A DNA stretch of 64,000 nt from Flavobacterium zhairuonense (GTDB taxonomy: Bacteria > Bacteroidota > Bacteroidia > Flavobacteriales > Flavobacteriaceae). The DNA lies in contig NZ_SJSY01000071.1 of NCBI RefSeq assembly GCF_004352915.1, positions 229,701-293,700 on the forward strand. Direction: 5' to 3'. Below are positions 34,699 to 43,788 of the stretch, one piece after another. Within the stretch, counting starts at the first letter, position 1. Each line of letters opens with the position of its first letter. The notes under the pieces were generated by a model that saw nothing but the letters and a program-made list of their open reading frames with translations, was not told the DNA's origin and made no database searches. The translations under genes were made by a program, and so were the position numbers.

Positions 34699-35565
34699 TT
34701 ATAAAATATGTTTTTGTGCTTTGTATGAAGAGCGAACTAAAGGACCGCTTTCAACATGACGGAAACCTAATTCAAGTCCGAATTTCTCATATCTCGCAAA
34801 TTGCTCAGGAGTAATAAATTCTTTTACAGGCAAGTGTTTTTTACTTGGTTGAAGGTATTGACCAATAGTAACAACATCAACATTTGCATTACGCAAATCT
34901 CTCATAGTTTGAAAAACTTCTTCTTCAGTTTCACCAAGACCTAGCATGATACCAGATTTGGTTCTATTGATTCCTTTTTCTTTTAAATAGCGCAAAACTT
35001 CAAGACTGCGATCGTATTTAGCTTGAATACGAACTTCACGAGTTAAACGACGAACTGTTTCCATATTGTGTGAAACTACTTCTGGATTTGCTTCAACAAT
35101 TCGGTCAATATTTCTTTCGATTCCCTGAAAATCAGGAATTAAGGTTTCAAGCGTAGTTTCAGGATTCATTCTTCGGATTGCTTTTACCGTTTCAATCCAG
35201 ATAATAGACCCTCCATCTTTCAAGTCATCTCTGTCAACACTTGTGATTACTGCATGTTTAATATTCATGATTTTTATAGAACGTGCAACTTTTTCAGGTT
35301 CGTCCCAATCAACTGTTTCAGGTCTTCCGGTTTTTACGCCACAAAATCCGCATGAACGTGTACACACATTTCCAAGAATCATAAAAGTTGCAGTTCCTTC
35401 ACCCCAACACTCTCCCATATTTGGGCAGCTTCCAGAAGTACAAATTGTGTTTAAGCTGTATTTGTCTACTAAACCACGAAGTTCAGTATATTTTTGTCCA
35501 ATAGGAAGTTTAACCTTTAACCATTTAGGTTTTCCAGTTGGTATATTTTCAATGACTGTTTCCAT
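34699..35565 (-). CDS. lipA: Lipoyl synthase
   Basis: A 288-residue radical SAM enzyme that inserts two sulfurs into protein-bound octanoyl groups. The auxiliary cluster ligands are Cys42, Cys47 and Cys53 ([12 protein letters not shown]). The radical SAM cluster ligands are Cys68, Cys72 and Cys75 (CTRSCGFC). The C-terminal RSSY serine ligand motif is present ([11 protein letters not shown]). Length is normal. The -7 element TATCTTTG lies 19 bases upstream on the minus strand. Confidence 0.97.
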   Translation of the reverse strand: METVIENIPTGKPKWLKVKLPIGQKYTELRGLVDKYSLNTICTSGSCPNMGECWGEGTATFMILGNVCTRSCGFCGVKTGRPETVDWDEPEKVARSIKIMNIKHAVITSVDRDDLKDGGSIIWIETVKAIRRMNPETTLETLIPDFQGIERNIDRIVEANPEVVSHNMETVRRLTREVRIQAKYDRSLEVLRYLKEKGINRTKSGIMLGLGETEEEVFQTMRDLRNANVDVVTIGQYLQPSKKHLPVKEFITPEQFARYEKFGLELGFRHVESGPLVRSSYKAQKHIL

Positions 35566-35583
35566 ATATCAAAATTCAAAACA

Positions 35584-35591
35584 CAAAGATA
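35584..35591 (-). promoter_or_regulatory. -7 element of lipA
   Basis: Plus-strand CAAAGATA is TATCTTTG on the minus strand, an exact match to TAnnTTTG, placed about 18 bases from the start codon. The remaining 273 bases to the next gene show no recognised motif. Confidence 0.5.
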
Positions 35592-35864
35592 CGGAATGTA
35601 GTTTATTTGAAGATGCTAATTTGCTTTTCGTTTGCTTTTGATGTTTGTTTATTCAATTTAATGCTTCAAGTTCAAATAAGAATGTTTTTTCTTTAGATGT
35701 GTTTTTAGTTTCATCTTTCAATTTTTTACTTAAAAAGTTGATTTTTAAGCTGGCTTTTTCGAAATATTAAAATTTACCTTATTCTGATGCAAATTTGCCT
35801 TTTTAAGATATTGTAAAAATAATAGTACAATAATTTTACTGCCAAATTTATAGCTTAAAAAAAC

Positions 35865-36734
35865 ATGAAAAAGAAATTTATTGTATTAGGGGTTTTATTC
35901 GCAGTTTTTGGTTTTACTAAAATGAATGCGCAAATACTTTCAGATAAAGCAATGGGAGCCTTAGGTAAAGGTGTCTCAGGATTTACTTTTAGCGATGCAG
36001 ATGCTGTGGCTTTGGCTAAACAATCGATAGATGAATTAGATGCTAATAATCCTGTAGCTCCTGCAACAGATGGTTATTCTATTCGATTAAATCGTTTGTT
36101 TGGGAAACATATTTCTAGTGAAGGAGTTACTTTGAATTATAAGGTTTATTTGGTGAAAGATATCAATGCATTTGCTTGTGCAGACGGAAGTGTTCGCGTG
36201 TTTGCAGGTTTAATGGATGTTATGGATGACAATCAATTGCTTGCTGTTATTGGGCATGAAATTGGGCACGTTGTAAATCATGATACAAGAGATGCAATAA
36301 AAGCGGCTTATAAAAAAGAAGCATTGTTAGATGCCGCGTCATCACAATCAGGAAAAATGGAAACTCTTACAGCTTCTCAATTAGGACAATTAGGAAGCGC
36401 CATGATTGATAGCAAACACAGCAGAAAACAAGAATCTGAAGCAGATTTGTTTTCGTATAATTTCATGAAAAAAAACGGGTATGATGTAAATGCAGTAGAA
36501 TCGGCATTTAGAATTCTTCAAAATTTAAGTCAAGGTGCTGATTCATCTTTTATTACTAAAATGATGAGCTCACACCCTGATTCTGGAAAAAGAGCAGATG
36601 ATGCAAAAAAAAGAGCGACAAAAGATGGCCTCTACAAAGAATATGTGCAACAGAAAATTGACAATACAGCACCTGTAGCCGCAAAAGCGACAACAAAAAC
36701 AGTTTCTAAAAAAACAACTGCAAAAAAGAAGTAA
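35865..36734 (+). CDS. M48-family metalloprotease, copy 1
   Basis: A 289-residue exported zinc protease. The signal peptide ends MNAQ (residue 23). The zinc motif HEIGH (131-135) is followed by a third ligand candidate in KQESEADLFSYNFM. GGVY-like strand FACADGSVRVFAGLMDVM precedes the active site. The protein ends in a Lys/Thr/Ala-rich tail (about 270-289). M48 enzymes of this type degrade misfolded envelope proteins or act as chaperone-proteases. The following gene is a close paralogue with the same layout, showing a tandem duplication. Confidence 0.92.
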   Translation: MKKKFIVLGVLFAVFGFTKMNAQILSDKAMGALGKGVSGFTFSDADAVALAKQSIDELDANNPVAPATDGYSIRLNRLFGKHISSEGVTLNYKVYLVKDINAFACADGSVRVFAGLMDVMDDNQLLAVIGHEIGHVVNHDTRDAIKAAYKKEALLDAASSQSGKMETLTASQLGQLGSAMIDSKHSRKQESEADLFSYNFMKKNGYDVNAVESAFRILQNLSQGADSSFITKMMSSHPDSGKRADDAKKRATKDGLYKEYVQQKIDNTAPVAAKATTKTVSKKTTAKKK

Positions 36735-36752
36735 TTTTTCTTTGCATAAATC

Positions 36753-36792
36753 AAAAAGCCGACAGATTGATCAAAATCTCTCGGCTTTTTAT
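36753..36792 (+). terminator. Terminator after M48 copy 1
   Basis: Arms AAAAAGCCGA (36753-36762) and TCGGCTTTTT (36781-36790), with inner pairing AGATT/AATCT and a short loop, are followed by T. Confidence 0.85.
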
Positions 36793-36903
36793 TTGTCTCT
36801 ATATGAATATGTAAACACATATTGCTTGTAACTCGTATAAAATTTATACCTTTAATTGTTGAAAAAACTAGCTTTGTGTGAAAACAAAAGCATTTTGTTG
36901 TAC

Positions 36904-36911
36904 TACATTTG
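36904..36911 (+). promoter_or_regulatory. -7 element of M48 copy 2
   Basis: TACATTTG matches TAnnTTTG and is 25 bases before the ATG. The second protease therefore has its own promoter, separated from copy 1 by a terminator. Confidence 0.5.
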
Positions 36912-36936
36912 TTGTTAAATTGTAATCATATAAAAC

Positions 36937-37827
36937 ATGAAAAAGAAAATTATAGTAACAGGATTATTGTTTGCTGCATTGGTTTTTACTAAAATGAATG
37001 CACAAATTAATTTGGGCGATAAAGCAATTGGCGCACTTCAAAAAGGGGTGACTAGTTTTACCTTGACTAATGCAGATGCGGCAGCTTTGTCTAAAGAAGC
37101 AGTACGTAAATTAGATTCTACTAATGAAGTTGCTGGGCCAAACGACGGTTATACTTTAAGATTAAACAGGGTTTTTGGAAAATATACTTCGGGTGAAGGC
37201 TATACGCTGAATTATAAAGTTTATAAACTGAAAGAAGTGAATGCATTTGCAACAGCAGATGGAAGTGTTCGCGTATATTCTGGTTTAATGGATATTATGG
37301 ATGATAATGAGTTGCTTGCGGTAATTGGACATGAAATTGGGCACGTTGCAAACAATGATACAAGAGATGCTATGCGAGCAGCTTATCAAAAAGAAGCTTT
37401 AATTGATGGGGCATCTTCTCAATCTGTAAAAATCAGCACAGTTACGGATAGCCAGTTAGGGAAAATTGGAAGCGCCATGGTAGATAGTAAGTTTAGCCGT
37501 AAACAAGAAGCTGAAGCCGATTTGTTTGCGTATAATTTTATGAAAAAACATGGTTATGATGTAAATGCTGAAGAATCTGCTTTTAGAATTTTGGCAAAAA
37601 TGAGCGAAGGAAGCCAAGCTTCTTTTCTTGATCAAATGATGAGTTCGCATCCAGATTCAGCTAAAAGAGCTGATGATGCGAAAAAAAGAGCAGAAAAAGA
37701 TGGTTTGTACAAGCCATATGTGCAACAGAAGATTGACAATACAGTTCCTGTAGCCAAAAAGACAACAACTACAACAAAAAAGGCTACAACAACTAAGAAA
37801 ACGACAACTACGGCAAAGAAGAAATAA
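36937..37827 (+). CDS. M48-family metalloprotease, copy 2
   Basis: A 296-residue paralogue of the gene at 35865, alike over its whole length: signal peptide ending MNAQ, HEIGH at 132-136, RKQEAEADLFAYNFM and SSHPDSAKRADDAKKRA. Its tail is longer and made almost only of Thr and Lys (about 273-296). Separate promoter and terminator indicate independent control of the two copies. Substrate is not known. Confidence 0.92.
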   Translation: MKKKIIVTGLLFAALVFTKMNAQINLGDKAIGALQKGVTSFTLTNADAAALSKEAVRKLDSTNEVAGPNDGYTLRLNRVFGKYTSGEGYTLNYKVYKLKEVNAFATADGSVRVYSGLMDIMDDNELLAVIGHEIGHVANNDTRDAMRAAYQKEALIDGASSQSVKISTVTDSQLGKIGSAMVDSKFSRKQEAEADLFAYNFMKKHGYDVNAEESAFRILAKMSEGSQASFLDQMMSSHPDSAKRADDAKKRAEKDGLYKPYVQQKIDNTVPVAKKTTTTTKKATTTKKTTTTAKKK

Positions 37828-37835
37828 TATTCTAA

Positions 37836-37870
37836 AAAAAAACGGCAAATTTTAAATTTGCCGTTTTTTT
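37836..37870. terminator. Bidirectional terminator after M48 copy 2
   Basis: CGGCAAATTT (37843-37852) pairs with AAATTTGCCG (37854-37863), flanked by A and T runs. It serves the protease and the convergent PH-domain gene. Confidence 0.88.
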
Positions 37871-37880
37871 ATTGTACAGA

Positions 37881-38261
37881 TTATCCTAAAACATGATGTG
37901 CCAAAACCTTCTGCACATCATAAACATTTACAGATTTATTGAATTGTTTTACAATGCTCGGATTTAATTCGCTTGAAACCCAAATTTTTAGTTCAGCGTC
38001 TAAATCGAAAGTACCTGCAGTTTCAACACTGAAACGAGTAATGCTTTTGTAAGCAATCGATTTGTATTCTGTTTTGCTTCCTGTTATCCCTTGAACATCA
38101 ACCAGAATTAATCTTTTATTGGTGAAAATAAAAGTATCACGGATCAATTTGAAACCCATTTCGATTTCTTCATTGTCAGTTAAAAGCTGACCGTATTTCT
38201 TTAATAGATCATCTTGGCTGACAGTACCTGCGTTGCCCATTAGTGCAGAAAATATTCCCAT
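37881..38261 (-). CDS. Bacterial PH-domain protein (DUF1696-like)
   Basis: A 126-residue cytoplasmic protein with the bacterial pleckstrin-homology-like fold, resembling Bacillus YvbH-type proteins: IEMGFKLIRDTFIFTNKRLILVDVQG, KTEYKSIAYKSITRFSVETAG and LKIWVS strands. These proteins form ring-like oligomers; their function is generally unknown. It lies alone on the minus strand between convergent M48 and the DUF4184 gene. Confidence 0.88.
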   Translation of the reverse strand: MGIFSALMGNAGTVSQDDLLKKYGQLLTDNEEIEMGFKLIRDTFIFTNKRLILVDVQGITGSKTEYKSIAYKSITRFSVETAGTFDLDAELKIWVSSELNPSIVKQFNKSVNVYDVQKVLAHHVLG

Positions 38262-38326
38262 TTTTTAGTTTTTAATTTTAATAAAATTGTTTTGCTTTTA
38301 AGGAGACGTAAAGGTAATTGAATTTG

Positions 38327-39064
38327 TTAAATTTTATGATTGCTCTCAGATTTAATTAATAAGGAAGAGATAATTAACGAAAGTAAAAATGATGAAATTA
38401 GAGAAACAATTATGTTTCCGTAAGCTTTTATATTCAAAGAAACTAGAAATCTTAATCCGAAGATAATTGTTGAAGCAACAATGATTAAAATCCAGTATTT
38501 TGAATTTAATCGAGATTGATGGCAGTGCTTTTTTGGAAGTTTTAAAAAGACTATTATTATGAGGAATGCTCCAATTATGGTGCTTAGATGTTGTGCAGCC
38601 TTCCAAAAAGTTACTTTGTTTCCAAAAAGAACAAAAGTGTCTCTTAACTTTGGAATATGGATTGCAAAATAACCGTTCTCATGCGTGAAGGCATCCCAAA
38701 AAAGATGAGAAGCGATCCCAATGATTGCCGATAATAAAACAATAAATAAATTTCTGCTAAAATAATTTGGCCAATTGAATTCTGTAAAAGCAATTGTTCT
38801 CGATTTAAAAAAAATTGGGAGATTTAAGAATAAATCGTTTCGGATCAAATTATGAAAAACAAAAGCCAGCAGAATTGTTAATGGCAAATCAAACCAAAAT
38901 ATTCCAGAAAATGTGTGACTGTATTTGCTCTGAACTTTCATCCGAATAAAATACTCAAAATCAGGAGCGAGACTTCCAATAATTAATCCTGTCCAAGAAA
39001 ACCATTTTTTGGGAAAATATTTTAGCGGTAAAATTATTGCTGGATGAGCAAATGTGAATGGCAT
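38327..39064 (-). CDS. DUF4184-family membrane protein
   Basis: A 245-residue membrane protein. The family signature is at the start: MPFTFAHPAIILPLKYFPKKWFSWTGLIIGSLAPDFEYFI, with a conserved His and the PDFEYF block. About five to six hydrophobic segments follow, with a HLFWDAFTHENGYF motif (about 127-140) that recalls metal-dependent phospholipase-like hydrolases such as YdjM. It might be a membrane hydrolase, but no activity is established for the family. Confidence 0.85.
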   Translation of the reverse strand: MPFTFAHPAIILPLKYFPKKWFSWTGLIIGSLAPDFEYFIRMKVQSKYSHTFSGIFWFDLPLTILLAFVFHNLIRNDLFLNLPIFFKSRTIAFTEFNWPNYFSRNLFIVLLSAIIGIASHLFWDAFTHENGYFAIHIPKLRDTFVLFGNKVTFWKAAQHLSTIIGAFLIIIVFLKLPKKHCHQSRLNSKYWILIIVASTIIFGLRFLVSLNIKAYGNIIVSLISSFLLSLIISSLLIKSESNHKI

Positions 39065-39124
39065 TTGGTTCTGGGTTTAAGTAAAAATAGACTTAAAGAT
39101 AAAAATATTTGATTAAGTAAAATC

Positions 39125-39155
39125 AAAAAAAAAGCAGAACCTAAGTCCTGCTTTT
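39125..39155 (-). terminator. Terminator of the tonB gene
   Basis: On the minus strand AAAGCAG (plus 39148-39154) pairs with CTGCTTT (plus 39131-39137), with inner pairs, and a long T run follows. Confidence 0.82.
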
Positions 39156-39174
39156 CCACTTTTCGATTATTATT

Positions 39175-39999
39175 TTATTCCGGTTGTGTTTTAATTGTAA
39201 TCGGAAGATTATATGCTGTTCTTACAGGTTTTCCGTTTAAGATACCTGGAGTCCATTTTGTTTTCAATGATTTTAAAACTCTAATTGCTTCTTTGCCCAT
39301 TCCGTAACCTGGATCTTTTTGTACCATGATGTCAGTTATTGAGCCGTCTTTTTCAATTACAAAAGAAACATAAACTTTAAGAGTCATTTCGGCATCTAGT
39401 TCTGGTCTTCTAAAGTTGTTTCCAACATAACTGTAAAATTTATCCATTCCGCCTGGGAATCCTGGCATTTTGTCTAATATAGCCGAATTTACAGGAGTGT
39501 TGTCTACCGGAGCAGGATCTACAATAGTTCCTTCTCCACCGTTGCTTCCCGGTATTACATTTGAAATTGATCCATCACCAGGTACTACATTGTCTACAAC
39601 AGCATGATTTTCAATGTTTGTTGCAATGTCAGGCGTCGCCTGAGAAGCCACTGTAACAACTGGATTTACCAATTGCGTATTGATCGATGGCGCAGCTGGA
39701 GCGCTTTGCGTTGGAGGTGCAACAGGTGCAGGTGGTGCAGGTTTTACCAAATCGGGCGTGATTTTAACTGGTGTTAAAGGTCCCGGCGGTATTTCATGTT
39801 CGACGATTTCATGTGTTTTTAATTTATTAATCAGCATCGACGCACTTCCCAAGGCAGCTATCAATAGCAGTCCCATAAATAATGCGGTAACTGTTGTTTT
39901 AGAATTTTCTTGGCGTAATTGATACGCGCCATACTCTTTGTTTTTGTTTTCGAAAACAAGATCGGTCCACTTGCTTTCATAGATGCTTGATTTTGACAT
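39175..39999 (-). CDS. tonB: Energy transducer TonB
   Basis: A 274-residue protein that passes the proton-motive-force signal to outer membrane receptors such as the SusC and HmuR-like proteins of this window. A cytoplasmic start with YGAYQLRQENSKTT (typical of Bacteroidota TonB) is followed by one transmembrane helix (about 33-55). A Pro/Ala/Val-rich periplasmic linker (about 70-170) leads to the C-terminal TonB domain (PGGMDKFYSYVGNNFRRPEL...TWKTP-like KTKWTPGILNGKPVRTAYNLPITI). ExbB and ExbD are not in the window. Confidence 0.93.
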   Translation of the reverse strand: MSKSSIYESKWTDLVFENKNKEYGAYQLRQENSKTTVTALFMGLLLIAALGSASMLINKLKTHEIVEHEIPPGPLTPVKITPDLVKPAPPAPVAPPTQSAPAAPSINTQLVNPVVTVASQATPDIATNIENHAVVDNVVPGDGSISNVIPGSNGGEGTIVDPAPVDNTPVNSAILDKMPGFPGGMDKFYSYVGNNFRRPELDAEMTLKVYVSFVIEKDGSITDIMVQKDPGYGMGKEAIRVLKSLKTKWTPGILNGKPVRTAYNLPITIKTQPE

Positions 40000-40157
40000 G
40001 ATTTTTGGATTTTAAGGTTAAGTAACTTTAAATCATACGCGAATAGGGTTTGGGTTTGTTAGCAAACAACGTAGAAGTTGTTGTTTTAGTATGTTAGATA
40101 ATTAGCTTTTTAAGAAAAAATATGATTATATTTTATTCTTTTCTTAAAGATAATAAA

Positions 40158-40709
40158 TTATCTGTTACGTTCAATGATTTCTGCCAATAATTTTTTAGCA
40201 CGCAAAAGTTTTACTTTTACATTGCTTAAAGGCTCATCAATTTTAGTTGCAATTTCCTGATAAGACATTTCCTGAAAATAACGCAACTGAATAACTTCTT
40301 GATAGTGGGGTTTTAATTCTTTGATGCATAAAAGCAAACGAGAAAGATTTTGCTCTTTAATTAATGCATCTTCTGCAGATGGAGTAGGGTCGGCAATATT
40401 GTATGCCTGTTGATCTTCGCTATCGGTAATTTCAATAAAAAGGCTTGATTTCTTTTTTCGAAGCAGATCAATGTATACGTTTTTCGCAATGCTGATCAGC
40501 CAAGTATTGAATTTGAATTCAGAATTATACGTGGCAATTTTGTCAAAAGCTTTTGAGAAGGTTTCTATGGTAATATCCTCAGCAATGGTTTCGTTTTCGG
40601 TGCGTTTCAGCATAAAGCCGTAAACTTCATTCCAATAAAAATCTAATAAAAAAGTAAAGGCGATCTGATCGCCTTTTTTTGCTTTTTCTATTTTAGAATT
40701 TATTTCCAA
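40158..40709 (-). CDS. RNA polymerase sigma factor, ECF-like sigma-70
   Basis: A 183-residue protein with regions 2 (DFYWNEVYGFMLKRTENETIAEDITIETFSKAFDKI, then FNTWLISIAKNVYIDLLRKKK) and 4 (PHYQEVIQLRYFQEMSYQEIATKIDEPLSNVKVKLLRAKKLL). It starts at TTG within the last ten bases of the glycosyltransferase gene, as no ATG is available in time, so translation is probably coupled. No anti-sigma gene follows; a tonB gene does, after a 158-base gap. Target promoters are unknown. Confidence 0.92.
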   Translation of the reverse strand: MEINSKIEKAKKGDQIAFTFLLDFYWNEVYGFMLKRTENETIAEDITIETFSKAFDKIATYNSEFKFNTWLISIAKNVYIDLLRKKKSSLFIEITDSEDQQAYNIADPTPSAEDALIKEQNLSRLLLCIKELKPHYQEVIQLRYFQEMSYQEIATKIDEPLSNVKVKLLRAKKLLAEIIERNR

Positions 40710-41806
40710 TGTACCGGTTTTGAAAAGATATTAGATATAAAGATATTAATTTGTGTGAATATCAGCACTATCTCTACAACAGGAAACCAGATTTTCAAAT
40801 CTTTTTCTTTTAGTTTTCCAGCCGAAAATCCCATTACAGTCCATGCAACGGTATAGCGTGTTGCCAATATTGCCAATACAGCGATCCATTGAAATTGGAA
40901 AGACAATAAAAGTATAACTAATAAAAAGAAGAATAATTGTGAGGTGTAAAAAATGCCTAATTGCATTTTGTCAAAAAACTTATAATATTCCGCTGTCGAA
41001 ACATGTCTTCTTTTCTGGCTGAACCATTCCTTATAAGATTCTTTTGGTTTTGAATAAGTAAAACTTTCTGGATTATATGAAATTGTTGTGTTTTCTTTAG
41101 TAGCAGCTTGGTTTATAAATAAATCATCATCGCCAGAACGCACCTGAATATGATCGATAAAACCGTTTACCTTAAAGAATTCGTCTTTTTTATAAGCTAA
41201 ATTTCTTCCAACTCCCATATAAGGCAAACCAATTTTTGCCCAAGACAAATATTGAACTGCTGTTAAAACCGTTTCAAAACGAATGATTTTGTTTAATAAC
41301 GAACGCTCGATTTTTTCATAACCACCATAACCCAAAACAATAGTTTTGTTCATGGTAAATTGTGAAGTCATTGATGTGATCCAGTTTTTTGATGTTGGAT
41401 AACAGTCGGCATCTGTAAATAATAGGTATTCTTTTTTAGAAGCTTTGATGCCTAAAGTCAGCGCGTATTTTTTGTTTCCCCAGAAAGCTTCGTTGTTTTC
41501 AACTTTAACTAATCTAATATTTGAATATTGTTGTTCAAATTCTTCAAAAACTTCCAAGGTTTCATCTCTTGAAGCATCATCAATCAAAACAATTTCAAAA
41601 TCTGGATAATCTTGTTCGGCTAATAGCGGTATAAATTTCTTTACGTTTTCTTCTTCGTTTTTAGCGCAGACAATTACTGAAACTGGAAGTTTTTTTTGTG
41701 TAACTTCTTGTTGTTTAGCGAAAGCAAACTTTCCAAATACACCTAAGTAATAAAAAAGTTGTACGACAACGATAGCAATAAAAAAGTAAAATAAAATTGT
41801 AAGCAT
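40700..41806 (-). CDS. Family 2 glycosyltransferase, membrane-bound
   Basis: A 368-residue enzyme. An N-terminal membrane helix (about 1-20) is followed by a GT-A domain with PVSVIVCAKNEEENVKKFIPLL, the DDASRDET block, the DAD-like FTDADCYP metal motif, a later RSGDDDLFINQ and the acceptor motif QKRRHVSTAEYY (QxxRW-like). Three to four C-terminal transmembrane segments follow (about 285-360). It resembles processive or polyprenyl-linked glycan transferases. It overlaps the sigma factor gene by 10 bases. A good promoter lies upstream (41846-41875). Confidence 0.93.
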   Translation of the reverse strand: MLTILFYFFIAIVVVQLFYYLGVFGKFAFAKQQEVTQKKLPVSVIVCAKNEEENVKKFIPLLAEQDYPDFEIVLIDDASRDETLEVFEEFEQQYSNIRLVKVENNEAFWGNKKYALTLGIKASKKEYLLFTDADCYPTSKNWITSMTSQFTMNKTIVLGYGGYEKIERSLLNKIIRFETVLTAVQYLSWAKIGLPYMGVGRNLAYKKDEFFKVNGFIDHIQVRSGDDDLFINQAATKENTTISYNPESFTYSKPKESYKEWFSQKRRHVSTAEYYKFFDKMQLGIFYTSQLFFFLLVILLLSFQFQWIAVLAILATRYTVAWTVMGFSAGKLKEKDLKIWFPVVEIVLIFTQINIFISNIFSKPVHWK

Positions 41807-41845
41807 CTGATTTTAATATCTTTTAATTTCTGAATCTTGCGAGTG

Positions 41846-41875
41846 CAAATGTACTTATGAATTCCTAATTTTCAA
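41846..41875 (-). promoter_or_regulatory. Promoter of the glycosyltransferase-sigma operon
   Basis: On the minus strand TTG (plus CAA, 41873-41875) lies 19 bases before TACATTTG (plus CAAATGTA, 41846-41853), a good -33/-7 pair about 40 bases from the start codon. Confidence 0.6.
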
Positions 41876-41889
41876 TGTCCAAAACCAAT

Positions 41890-42504
41890 TTACTTTCGGC
41901 ATTTTGACATTTCTTTTGCAACAGCAATAGCCTGAGGGTTTTCGGTTTTTTCTAATTCCGAAATTATGTTTTTATAATTAAAATCATCACGATTTTGAGA
42001 GAGTTTTTTAGTGGCTTGAATTTCACTGATTTCAATCTCAAAACCGTAAATTCCTCTTGCTTCACGCATTGTTTTGGCTGATAAATCTTCAACACGGATT
42101 GGCCTTTCAGAATTTGCTTCGTATTTGTCGACCAGTTTCTTTAATTGTGCTACCGAAGTTTCATAATCTACAATCTTGATTTTTCCATAAACATGTACGG
42201 CTATATAATTCCAAGTTGGCACATTTTCATGATCGTACCAAGACGAAGAAATATAACTATGCGGACCAGTAAAAACTGCTAAAACCTGATCATTTTCTTT
42301 AAAACCTTCTGCCTGCGGATTCAGTTTAGAAATATGCCCTTGCAGAATTTCTTTTCCGTCAGCGTTAACTTCAAGTTCTATTGGAATATGTGTTGCACAT
42401 AATTTTCCGTTAGTTTGATTGATCAGAATTCCAAAACTGTTTTCTTTCAAAAAAGCTCTGATTTCTTCTTGATTTTCGTTTTTGTATAGGTCTGGAGTAT
42501 ACAT
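41890..42504 (-). CDS. PaiB-like FMN-binding protein
   Basis: A 204-residue protein of the PaiB/FMN-binding split-barrel family: YKNENQEEIRAFLKENSFGILINQ, CATHIPIEL, GHISKLNPQ, VLAVFTGPHSYISSSWY and VPTWNYIAVHVYGKI are the classic blocks. Bacillus PaiB represses sporulation and protease genes, but most homologues are uncharacterised flavin- or heme-binding proteins. There is no DNA-binding domain, so the 'transcriptional regulator' name is historical. An 8-base-period array lies just upstream of its start. Confidence 0.93.
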   Translation of the reverse strand: MYTPDLYKNENQEEIRAFLKENSFGILINQTNGKLCATHIPIELEVNADGKEILQGHISKLNPQAEGFKENDQVLAVFTGPHSYISSSWYDHENVPTWNYIAVHVYGKIKIVDYETSVAQLKKLVDKYEANSERPIRVEDLSAKTMREARGIYGFEIEISEIQATKKLSQNRDDFNYKNIISELEKTENPQAIAVAKEMSKCRK

Positions 42505-42519
42505 TTTTTCTTTTTTAGG

Positions 42520-42551
42520 TTCAAAGGCTCAAAGAAGCAAAGGTTCAAAGG
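42520..42551 (+). repeat. 8-base-period array, TTCAAAGG type
   Basis: Four units in phase, TTCAAAGG / CTCAAAGA / AGCAAAGG / TTCAAAGG, lie between the PaiB-like gene start and the murB stop. Confidence 0.7.
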
Positions 42552-42628
42552 TTTTTATGCAGAAAGACTTTTACTTCGCTCAATCTGACAATGATTTTAA
42601 ATTTGTGCCAATTGGTGAAATTTGTGTT

Positions 42629-43642
42629 TTAAATCACATTCACTTCTGCTTCGATTTGAATTCCGAAAGTTTCAAAAACCGTTTTTTGAACTTCTTTAGA
42701 AACTGCTAAAATCTCTTGTCCTGTTGCATTTCCGTAATTCACTAAAACCAAAGCCTGATTTTTATGAACTCCAGCTTCTCCAAAACGTTTTCCTTTTAAT
42801 CCGGCATGCTCAATCAACCACCCAGCAGGAACTTTAACTTCAGTATCTGAAACTTCGTAGAATTTCATTTCTGGAAACTTTTGATGGATTTTTTCGAAAT
42901 CAGATTTCAGTAAAATCGGATTTTTAAAGAAGCTTCCACTGTTTCCTAATTCTTTTGGATCTGGCAATTTACTTTGTCTGATTGTAATTACAGCATTGCT
43001 GACATCTTTTAATGTTGGTTCAGAAATGTTGTTTTTTGCCAATTCAGCCAAAATATCTCCGTAAGAAGTATTGATTTTATGATTGTGTTTTGTCAATTTG
43101 TATATAACCGAAGTAATAATGAATTGGTCTTTTACTTCATTTTTAAAGATGCTTTCGCGGTAACCAAAATCGCATTCGGCATTTGTGAAAGTTTTGGTTT
43201 CCTGAGTTTCGATATTTATGGCGTCGCAAGAAACAAAAGTATCTTTAATCTCTGTTCCATAAGCGCCAATATTCTGAACTGGCGTTGTGCCGACATTTCC
43301 AGGAATTAAAGACATGTTTTCTAATCCGCCAAAATCGTTGTCGATTGTCCAAAGAACGAAATCATGCCAAGTTTCGCCAGCCTGACTTTCAACCCAAACA
43401 AAATCATCATCTTCTTTGATTATTTCTTTTCCTTTTAAATCGATATGAATCACAAGAGCGTCAATATCTTTGGTTAAAAGCATATTGCTTCCTCCACCTA
43501 AAATAAACTTTTTCTCGTTTTTGTTTTCTTCTAAAATGGTTTTCAATTCAGCAACAGAATGTACCGCAACGAATTGTTTTGCTTTGGCTTCAATGCCGAA
43601 AGTATTGTAGTTTTTTAAAGAAAAATTGGATTGGATTTCCAT
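42629..43642 (-). CDS. murB: UDP-N-acetylenolpyruvoylglucosamine reductase
   Basis: A 337-residue FAD enzyme that makes UDP-MurNAc with NADPH for peptidoglycan. Motifs: ILGGGSNMLLTKD (FAD pyrophosphate, about 46-58), PGNVGTTPVQNIGAYGTEI, the type I block FGYRESIFK, catalytic Ser in ELGNSGSFFKNP, and the C-terminal Glu in IEAEVNVI. Length and residues are normal for type I MurB. A -7 element lies at 43668. Confidence 0.97.
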   Translation of the reverse strand: MEIQSNFSLKNYNTFGIEAKAKQFVAVHSVAELKTILEENKNEKKFILGGGSNMLLTKDIDALVIHIDLKGKEIIKEDDDFVWVESQAGETWHDFVLWTIDNDFGGLENMSLIPGNVGTTPVQNIGAYGTEIKDTFVSCDAINIETQETKTFTNAECDFGYRESIFKNEVKDQFIITSVIYKLTKHNHKINTSYGDILAELAKNNISEPTLKDVSNAVITIRQSKLPDPKELGNSGSFFKNPILLKSDFEKIHQKFPEMKFYEVSDTEVKVPAGWLIEHAGLKGKRFGEAGVHKNQALVLVNYGNATGQEILAVSKEVQKTVFETFGIQIEAEVNVI

Positions 43643-43667
43643 ATAAAAGGCTTTTTTAATCTGAGTT

Positions 43668-43675
43668 CAAAAGTA
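43668..43675 (-). promoter_or_regulatory. -7 element of murB
   Basis: Plus-strand CAAAAGTA is TACTTTTG on the minus strand, matching TAnnTTTG, 26 bases upstream of the start codon. Confidence 0.45.
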
Positions 43676-43788
43676 TGAATTTAAACTTTGCTAACCTCGC
43701 CGGTTAATTAATCTTTATTTGTTATGTTTAAATTTATTAATACTATTTAACTTTTGTATGTTTGATTCTGAAATTTTATTTTGTTAAG

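Noticed and set aside
41890..42504. PaiB-like protein as the local DNA-binding regulator
   Set aside because: It has only the FMN-binding barrel and no helix-turn-helix, so a regulatory role is not supported by sequence.
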